From: DASXUC01 sp036505015
GTDB lineage: Bacteria > Sysuimicrobiota > Sysuimicrobiia > Sysuimicrobiales > Kaftiobacteriaceae
NCBI GenBank assembly: GCA_036505015.1
Contig: DASXUC010000161.1
Coordinates: 1 to 56,917 of the forward strand
Direction of reading: 5' to 3'
Length of the DNA stretch: 56,917 nt
The notes under the pieces were generated by a model. That model ran no database searches. It was not told the DNA's origin and saw only the letters and a list, made by a program, of their open reading frames with translations. Below, in pieces: positions 52,094 to 56,917 of the stretch (position 1 is the stretch's first letter; every line of letters starts with the position of its first letter). Made by a program: the position numbers and the translations under genes.

Positions 52094-53266
52094 TCATTTG
52101 GCCGGCGGGACGGGAAGGGTGGCGCCGCACGTGGCTGTCGCCGTCACACCGGCGGCGCGCTGGCGGAGCCAAGCAGTCACCGCCGGTCCGGCAACCCCGG
52201 CCACCTGGACATGATTCGTGGCCTTCAGCCACAGCATCGTGAGCCTTGAGTGCGCCGCGCACCAGCGCTGCGCCAGCAGCGAGGTGGTATTGGGGAGCAC
52301 GACCTCGTCGGCGAGGCCCTGAGCGATCAACACGGGGACGGCCGGCGCCAGGGGCGTGGGAGTATTTTCCTCAGCCCGGGCGCGCCAGGCGGGCACCGTG
52401 GAGGGGTCGCGGGCGAAGAAACTCTCGCCGAGCTTTGATCGAATCTCGGCCTCGATCGCCATCGATGAATGAAAGACGCACTCGGCGGCCAGACGCTGGT
52501 AGTTGCGCAGTCCGGCCGGACTCGCTACATCGCTTGGAGCGAGGCCAGGGTAGACGTCCGGCCACACACGAACCACCTCGGGACCGATGACCCAACCGAT
52601 GGCCGAGCGAAACTGCTGCGACATCAGCGAGACGAGCTCCGCGGCGGGCGCGGCGGCGGCAGCGGCGATCAGCTGAAGCTCGGGCGCGTAGCGGGCACTG
52701 ATCTGCGCGGCGAACAGCGAGGCATGGCCGCCCTGGGAGTGCCCCCAAGTGGCGAATCGCCGGCCGGCTCCTGCTCCTACTAGTTGCCGCGCCGCCCGCA
52801 CCGAGTTGAGGACATCCCGCGCTTCGTCTGCCCCGATCAGGTAGTGCTGGACACCCGGCGTCCCGAGCCCCGCGTAGTCTGTCGCCACCACGACCCACCC
52901 GCTGCTGATCATGCCGCCCAGCCAGTCCATGTCGGTGAGCGGCTGGCTGGAGCGCGACGGGGCGCACTGCGGGGCCAGACCTACCGTGCCATGCGCCCAT
53001 GCGACGACGAAGCGCCCAGCGGCGGGCGCGGCGGCGGCGGGCGCGAACACCATACCCGACGACACGGTCGGTGCACCACTGCTGTCTTCGGAACGGTACA
53101 AGATCCGCCAGCCCCGCGCACCCTTCGGAGCAAACGTCACGGGTGACGCGCGCAGCAAAGTGCCTGGCGGACCTGGCCGCAGCGGCGACGGCGGCGTGTA
53201 GAAGGGATCGCCGCCGATCGCTGGAGCGAGGAAGAGGAGCAGGACGGCAGCGAGGATACTCTTCAT
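52094..53266 (-). CDS. Secreted lipase-type alpha/beta hydrolase
   Basis: A 390-aa exported hydrolase resembling the LIP/secretory lipase family. The signal peptide is MKSILAAVLLLFLAPAIGG. WAHGTVGLAPQCAPSR marks the oxyanion region, WVVVATDYAGLGTPGVQHYLIG is the family block, and RFATWGHSQGGHASLFAAQI carries the nucleophile Ser in GHSQGG. VPVLIAQGLADEVVLPNTT presents the acid Asp and KATNHVQVAG the His. The start ATG overlaps the PolB2 stop as ATGA, so it is in the same transcript, though no functional link to DNA metabolism is evident. Confidence 0.85.
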   Translation of the reverse strand: MKSILAAVLLLFLAPAIGGDPFYTPPSPLRPGPPGTLLRASPVTFAPKGARGWRILYRSEDSSGAPTVSSGMVFAPAAAAPAAGRFVVAWAHGTVGLAPQCAPSRSSQPLTDMDWLGGMISSGWVVVATDYAGLGTPGVQHYLIGADEARDVLNSVRAARQLVGAGAGRRFATWGHSQGGHASLFAAQISARYAPELQLIAAAAAAPAAELVSLMSQQFRSAIGWVIGPEVVRVWPDVYPGLAPSDVASPAGLRNYQRLAAECVFHSSMAIEAEIRSKLGESFFARDPSTVPAWRARAEENTPTPLAPAVPVLIAQGLADEVVLPNTTSLLAQRWCAAHSRLTMLWLKATNHVQVAGVAGPAVTAWLRQRAAGVTATATCGATLPVPPAK

Positions 53267-55575
53267 CGGTTTTGCACTGACCCTCTGTTCGATGAGACAG
53301 ATGGGGCCCCTGTTTGAACGCGCTGCCAGACCTCCTCGCGCAGCCGATCGCGCGGGTAGCCAAAGAGCTCAAGCACCGTTTCCGCGGCCCGCAACAACAA
53401 ATCGGCATACGCCGCGGCGTCGTAGTGCCAATCGCTCCCCAGCAGCGTGTAGGGGCGAACCCGATCCGCGGGCAGTTTGGCGTTGCGGTCGGTGATGATG
53501 TACTGAATCGCTTCTCCCGGATGCAGCCGGGCGCCGTGCCGGGACAGCGTGCGGGCCGCGATCGCCTGCGCCGAATTCGCGACGTACGCCGCAGGCTCTT
53601 GTGAGAGGTGATTGGTGATCGCCAGTTCGGCGGCCGTCACCTCCCCGCTCCGCACGAGCACCAGCGCACCTTCGATGATCGTGAGCAACTCGGGCATCGC
53701 CGCCTGCACGTCGGCCAGTGTCCGGCACCGGAACATCCGCTGCAGCAGGTCGGTCTGCATGCGCTCGACGATGATCGGGACATCCGAGCGCCGGACTTCA
53801 ATCCCCCGCACTTTCGTGCTTCCGTCTTCAAACAGCCCCAGGTAGCGATTCGGGACCCCTACCCCGCGGTGGATGCGTGACGGCAGAAAGCCGATCCAGC
53901 GATAGACCCCTTCAACGTAAATCGGGAGGCCGGTCGCCGCGGTCACCTCGCGCGCCAGTGCGTCGTACTCCGCCTGTCCCGCGCCGGGTTTGTGCAGCCA
54001 CATCGAGTCCACCAGCGCGTGGAGCATCCGGTAGCCGCGCTCTTCCGCCACTTCTTTTGCGCGCAGCAACATCTCGCGCGAATACGCCGTCACTGACTCG
54101 TGCGCCTCGATGCGCCCGAAGCGCGCATTGCGATAACCGAGGTAGCCGAATGACGTCACTAGGGCCCACTTCAATGCCGTCTGTCGTTGATGATAGATCG
54201 CGCGCGATTCCCCTTCAGTCTCCTGTCTGCGACGTTTGTAATGCGCGCGACGCTCGAGTAAATGACCAAGGACTTTGGGCACCAAGCCGCGGCGTCGCCG
54301 GCACACCGCGTAGCCGATTTCCGGCACGTGCGAGTCCGGGCAGCACGAGCAGCCAACAGTTTCCGGCGAAATATTAAACTGCGACATTATCATTGGATAC
54401 ATCGAGGAGAAATCAAGCTCACCGACGTTTTCAAACAATCCCACGATGGGCTGGTAGGTTAGCCCGCCCTTATCTGTCAGCAGCAACTGGCTCGCGGTTT
54501 TGAATGCCTCCGGCTCGCTCTTCTGCCAAGGAATCAGGATTCCGTCGCGCACGGCCTGGTTCAACTGCATCGAACTGATTGCGGTTCCGGTCGACGTGCG
54601 TCCCAACTCCTGCACGGGAATCCGTGAGAGGCGGGCGATATCGAGCAGCCCTGCCAGTTCCGACTCGCTATAGATAAATGAGTTCCGGAAATCGAGGTGC
54701 CACCGGCCGTGCAGCATCTGGGCGCCGGCCTGAAAAACGACCTGGCCGTAGGTGGTATAGGACCGGTCACGGCGCGTCCGGATCCCCTGCCCTCGGTCAC
54801 GGTTGAGCAGCAGCGACTGCCTCGCCTGAGCGGCCAGGCCCTGCAGTTGGGGCAGCAGGAACGAATCCCCCCACTCGGTCAGCAAAACGTCGGGGTCATA
54901 ACGCTGCAGCATGTGGTTGAGGCTGGTGATGAGATCCTCCGGGCGCGCACCATCCAGCACGGCGGTCTCTCCCTCCACGCTCACTTCAAGCAGGCCGCGG
55001 CGACCGTGGGTCGGCGTCGCGCCCCCTGTATCCAGCCGCAGCTGCATGGTCACCAGCGGCGGCAGCGGATATTCGAAATCCTCGGGAGAGTTGAGAGCCC
55101 GCAGCGCGCGAATCACCCCTCCTTCTGGTTCAACTTCACACCATGCCAGTGGAAACAGCCCCGTGTCATAGAAAAACAGCCGCGGCAGCGCGATGTCGCA
55201 GTTGTAAAGCGTCAACCCCGGGACGCGCGCGAGCGTCCGGGCGGTGAGCGGATATTGTAGGGGGCTGCGCAGGGCAACCCGAAGGACCGGGATCTCCTCG
55301 CCCGTCATGAACTCACGCTGGACCGCAGAGGTCAGCGCGGCATCGACACGAGCCTGCCGGATTGCCTGTTCCGCATGGCCAAGCGTGCTGGGCGGTCCGG
55401 AGATATACATCGCCGGATGATATCGGTAGAGCAACCGCTGCGGCCGACCATCACCATCGATCAGCCAGACGACCATTCCTTCGCGAACTGGATAGACGTC
55501 GAACAGCCAACCTTCAAGTACCGTTGGTCGTTGGTCGTGCGTCGTTGGTCGATATCCGGAAGATGAGATTCTCAT
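53263..55575 (-). CDS. polB2: PolB2-type family B DNA polymerase homologue, active sites altered
   Basis: A 770-aa family B polymerase fold. Motif A ELDFSSMYPMIM (386-397) keeps its Asp; motif B is KWALVTSFGYLGY (469-481); motif C reads HALVDSMW (519-526) where active enzymes have YGDTDS, so the first Asp is Leu. The Exo I site reads TMQLRLD, without Asp-x-Glu, so proofreading is probably lost. A Cys cluster (409, 411, 412, 425) and RRGLVPKVL match archaeal PolB2-like proteins. ATG 55575 overlaps the preceding small gene as ATGA; residues 9-18 (YRPTTHDQRPTV) are encoded by the intergenic GTTGGTCG repeat. Catalytic activity is doubtful; a structural or translesion role is inferred. Confidence 0.88.
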   Translation of the reverse strand: MRISSSGYRPTTHDQRPTVLEGWLFDVYPVREGMVVWLIDGDGRPQRLLYRYHPAMYISGPPSTLGHAEQAIRQARVDAALTSAVQREFMTGEEIPVLRVALRSPLQYPLTARTLARVPGLTLYNCDIALPRLFFYDTGLFPLAWCEVEPEGGVIRALRALNSPEDFEYPLPPLVTMQLRLDTGGATPTHGRRGLLEVSVEGETAVLDGARPEDLITSLNHMLQRYDPDVLLTEWGDSFLLPQLQGLAAQARQSLLLNRDRGQGIRTRRDRSYTTYGQVVFQAGAQMLHGRWHLDFRNSFIYSESELAGLLDIARLSRIPVQELGRTSTGTAISSMQLNQAVRDGILIPWQKSEPEAFKTASQLLLTDKGGLTYQPIVGLFENVGELDFSSMYPMIMSQFNISPETVGCSCCPDSHVPEIGYAVCRRRRGLVPKVLGHLLERRAHYKRRRQETEGESRAIYHQRQTALKWALVTSFGYLGYRNARFGRIEAHESVTAYSREMLLRAKEVAEERGYRMLHALVDSMWLHKPGAGQAEYDALAREVTAATGLPIYVEGVYRWIGFLPSRIHRGVGVPNRYLGLFEDGSTKVRGIEVRRSDVPIIVERMQTDLLQRMFRCRTLADVQAAMPELLTIIEGALVLVRSGEVTAAELAITNHLSQEPAAYVANSAQAIAARTLSRHGARLHPGEAIQYIITDRNAKLPADRVRPYTLLGSDWHYDAAAYADLLLRAAETVLELFGYPRDRLREEVWQRVQTGAPSVSSNRGSVQNR
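55520..55551. repeat. CGTTGGTCG tandem repeat inside the polB2 N-terminus
   Basis: Three to four CGTTGGTCG-type units (CGTTGGTCG, TTGGTCGTG, CGTCGTTGGTCGA) at 55520-55551 repeat the words of 4172-4229 and 21719-21848. Here they lie within the coding start of polB2, between the coupled ATG (55575) and the first conserved residues (LEGWLFDVYPV). Confidence 0.85.
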
Positions 55576-55847
55576 CGGGGCAGTATCGCGATCCCGTCTT
55601 CCAGCGCCTGAACCCGCTGCGAGAGCACCTCGACCGCCTTCATCGCTTCCAACAGCATCGCGAGAAGAATGGAATCAAAAGGGGTGGAGTGCGATGCATA
55701 GTGCGCGGGAGCGGTGTGGTGTCGGGCGGCGGCGAAGAGCCGGTCGAAGATGGCCTGATCCTCCTTACGGAGGGCCCGGCGGAACGGCGCCCAATACGCC
55801 TCTTCCTGTGCGACCAGCTGGGTCATCGTCTGGATCGTCCGACCCAT
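55572..55847 (-). CDS. Small helical protein of the PolB2 cassette (MGRT family)
   Basis: A 91-aa protein beginning MGRTIQTMTQLVAQEEAYWAPFRRALRKEDQAIFDRLFAAARHH and ending in a predicted coiled coil (AMKAVEVLSQRVQALEDGI). The opening MGRT, the W-x3-FRRALR block and the C-terminal LExRxxxLE-like heptads recall small proteins found beside PolB2 in haloarchaea; this is recollection, not a search. The ATG at 55847 has GGAGGTGG at ideal distance and shares one base with the preceding stop (TGATG). Its stop overlaps polB2 (ATGA). Probably an accessory subunit. Confidence 0.8.
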   Translation of the reverse strand: MGRTIQTMTQLVAQEEAYWAPFRRALRKEDQAIFDRLFAAARHHTAPAHYASHSTPFDSILLAMLLEAMKAVEVLSQRVQALEDGIAILPR

Positions 55848-56512
55848 CACGACCACCTCCTCGCCGCCAGCATCCCGATCTCGGGTTGCCAGGTCCACGT
55901 TGCCGGACGAGGTTTCGTACAGGTAATCTGCACCACCTCGCCTTGTTGTGTCACCTTGAAGGTCCAAACCGCCGCCTCATTCAACGTGGCGAGGAATCGC
56001 TCTCGGCCTAGTGGCACCGCCAGTGGTGGACACACGCATAACGCCATCACACCCTCGACAGCCAGCCCCTTCAGGACGGGAGGGATGTGGTTGAAAATGC
56101 GGATCGCCTCTTTTAGAGGAACTTCTTCATCTAAAAGCGCATCAAGGAGCCCGGAGAACAGCACTGCTTTTCCTCCGAACTGCTTGAGCGAGCTCTGCAG
56201 CCGCCCGCGCAGTAGCGCCTCGAACTGGTGGCAGGTGAAGACGCGCGAGATCCGGATTTCGTCGAGCACCAACTTCGGGGCGATTCCCGACTTCCGAGCG
56301 AGGGTCGCGACCAGAAATGGATCGAACGCGTTGGCCCCATCGACCACCAGTAGGGGCTGCCCGGGGCGGACCACTTGAAGTCCGGCGAGCAGCCCAACGG
56401 TCAGCGAGGTTTCATCACCCGAGATGATTACCGGGCCGGTGATTTCGATGGGCAGCGGTAGATAACGCGCAAGCGCCATTGTCGCCGACGAACGATTGTT
56501 CGCCATCTCCAC
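55847..56512 (-). CDS. Inactivated RadA/RecA-like protein of the PolB2 cassette
   Basis: About 221 aa following the RecA/RadA core order without its ATP-binding residues. VIISGDETSLTVGLL sits where Walker A should be and lacks GKT; LLVVDGANAFDPFLVATLARKSGIAPKLVLDEIRISRVFTCHQFEALL matches the RadA segment ending in the DNA-binding loop region; AVLFSGLLDALLDEEV replaces Walker B. The first start is GTG 56512, with ATGs at 56506 and 56479. The last lies just after the SOS-like box, so it may be the real start if that box is an operator. Likely a DNA-binding or scaffolding partner of the polymerase homologue. Confidence 0.82.
   Translation of the reverse strand: MEMANNRSSATMALARYLPLPIEITGPVIISGDETSLTVGLLAGLQVVRPGQPLLVVDGANAFDPFLVATLARKSGIAPKLVLDEIRISRVFTCHQFEALLRGRLQSSLKQFGGKAVLFSGLLDALLDEEVPLKEAIRIFNHIPPVLKGLAVEGVMALCVCPPLAVPLGRERFLATLNEAAVWTFKVTQQGEVVQITCTKPRPATWTWQPEIGMLAARRWS
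56489..56502. promoter_or_regulatory. Perfect Gram-positive LexA/SOS box CGAAC-N4-GTTCG
   Basis: CGAACGATTGTTCG matches the Bacillus-type SOS operator CGAACNNNNGTTCG at every defined position. It lies 10 bases before the internal ATG at 56479 of the RadA-like gene and about 34 bases after a TTGACT -35-like hexamer (56541-56536, minus strand), in a position where LexA would block the PolB2 cassette. Confidence 0.65.
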
Positions 56513-56608
56513 GCTACTGCTGTTCGCTGCCGGACAGTCAATAGCCCAAGTGGGCAGATCCCCTCTACATCCAGAACGATCACTCCTGAACCAGATTGCG
56601 GAAAGATC

Positions 56609-56917
56609 TCAGAAGAACACGTTCAGCAGCAAGTAGACGAGGATTCCAAGCGCCAAGCTGATCGACCACAGCAAGACCGCAATTCGTCCCACCTGCGGGT
56701 GACGAGTCGCTTGCTTTATCTGCCGCCAGTCGTAGGCCAACCCAATATAGACGTTGTAGATGACCAGCGGCACCGACACGATCGACAGCGCGATGTGGAT
56801 GGTCAGCGCCGGAAGGTAGAGATAGAGCCGGACGTCCGGGGGACCGGGGAAGGCTTTCGTCCCTCCCAGCACCACCCGGGTGACGTACATCACCAGGAAG
56901 AGCGAAATGAAGACCAC
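56609..56917 (-). CDS. DUF420 membrane protein, 5'-truncated by the window edge
   Basis: The C-terminal 102 residues of a small multi-pass membrane protein. FLVMYVTRVVLGGTKAFPGP, LPALTIHIALSIVSVPLVIYNVYIGL and HPQVGRIAVLLWSISLALGILVYLLLNVF are typical of DUF420 proteins, which often accompany cytochrome oxidase or SCO/heme genes. Three membrane segments are visible. The frame runs off the window at 56917, so the true start is outside. Its relation to the PolB2 cassette (97-base gap) is unclear. Confidence 0.8.
   Translation of the reverse strand: MVFISLFLVMYVTRVVLGGTKAFPGPPDVRLYLYLPALTIHIALSIVSVPLVIYNVYIGLAYDWRQIKQATRHPQVGRIAVLLWSISLALGILVYLLLNVFF

Noticed and set aside
56611..56625. GAACACGTTC as a second SOS box
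   Set aside because: Spacing is two bases rather than four and it lies inside the DUF420 coding region.

Overview
The window is GC-rich, densely packed bacterial chromosome. The gene content suggests a deep-branching, Gram-positive-like (Terrabacteria) lineage, perhaps thermophilic, such as candidate phylum CSP1-3/Sysuimicrobiota, Armatimonadota or an early Bacillota class. The reasons are the rimP-nusA-ylxR-infB-ylxP-rbfA-nrnA-truB-ribF cluster, a Bacillus-type SOS box, a 6S RNA locus beside aspS as in Bacillus, an archaeal-type fructose bisphosphatase, an archaeal/Deinococcus-type AspRS and an archaeal-like PolB2 cassette. The taxonomic placement is inference. No phage, transposase, CRISPR array, tRNA or rRNA gene was seen.

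Layout. 1-632: non-coding repeat and hairpins. 633-8991: translation/transcription operon (minus) read from a good promoter and a leader hairpin upstream of rimP, divergent from asnS. 10371-13362: sugar ABC importer lacking an ATPase. 13476-17857: a peroxiredoxin with an in-frame UGA exactly at the peroxidatic cysteine (probable selenoprotein), a HAD phosphatase, a GYD protein, a Cys-rich protein coupled to ParA, a type V fructose-1,6-bisphosphate aldolase/phosphatase and a tiny membrane protein. 17895-21703: cca, S41 protease, mnmA. 21853-27313: complete sugar importer operon ending in a GH63-like hydrolase. 27360-32959: rarA, HU, a probable 6S RNA, aspS, hisS, sugar nucleotidyltransferase. 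32975-37521: amidase, AtzG-like, kynureninase-like and class I aminotransferase genes. 37538-43629: rel, a giant RecJ-HIRAN-degenerate RecQ fusion, and lapA. 43630-44255: second copy of the first repeat plus a strongly structured tail. 44256-51027: KimA-like permease, proton-pumping pyrophosphatase, SecF, SecD. 51146-56917: DUF72, a secreted lipase-like protein, the PolB2 cassette (inactivated RadA-like protein, small helical MGRT protein, inactivated family B polymerase) and a partial DUF420 gene.

The most notable items are the PolB2 cassette with a perfect CGAAC-N4-GTTCG box at its head, the Sec-peroxiredoxin, the RecJ-HIRAN-RecQ-like fusion, and a set of intergenic short tandem repeats. 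Each repeat locus uses its own 7-14-nt unit, often as two facing arms. They sit at operon junctions and start codons, and in at least two genes they run in frame into the coding sequence.
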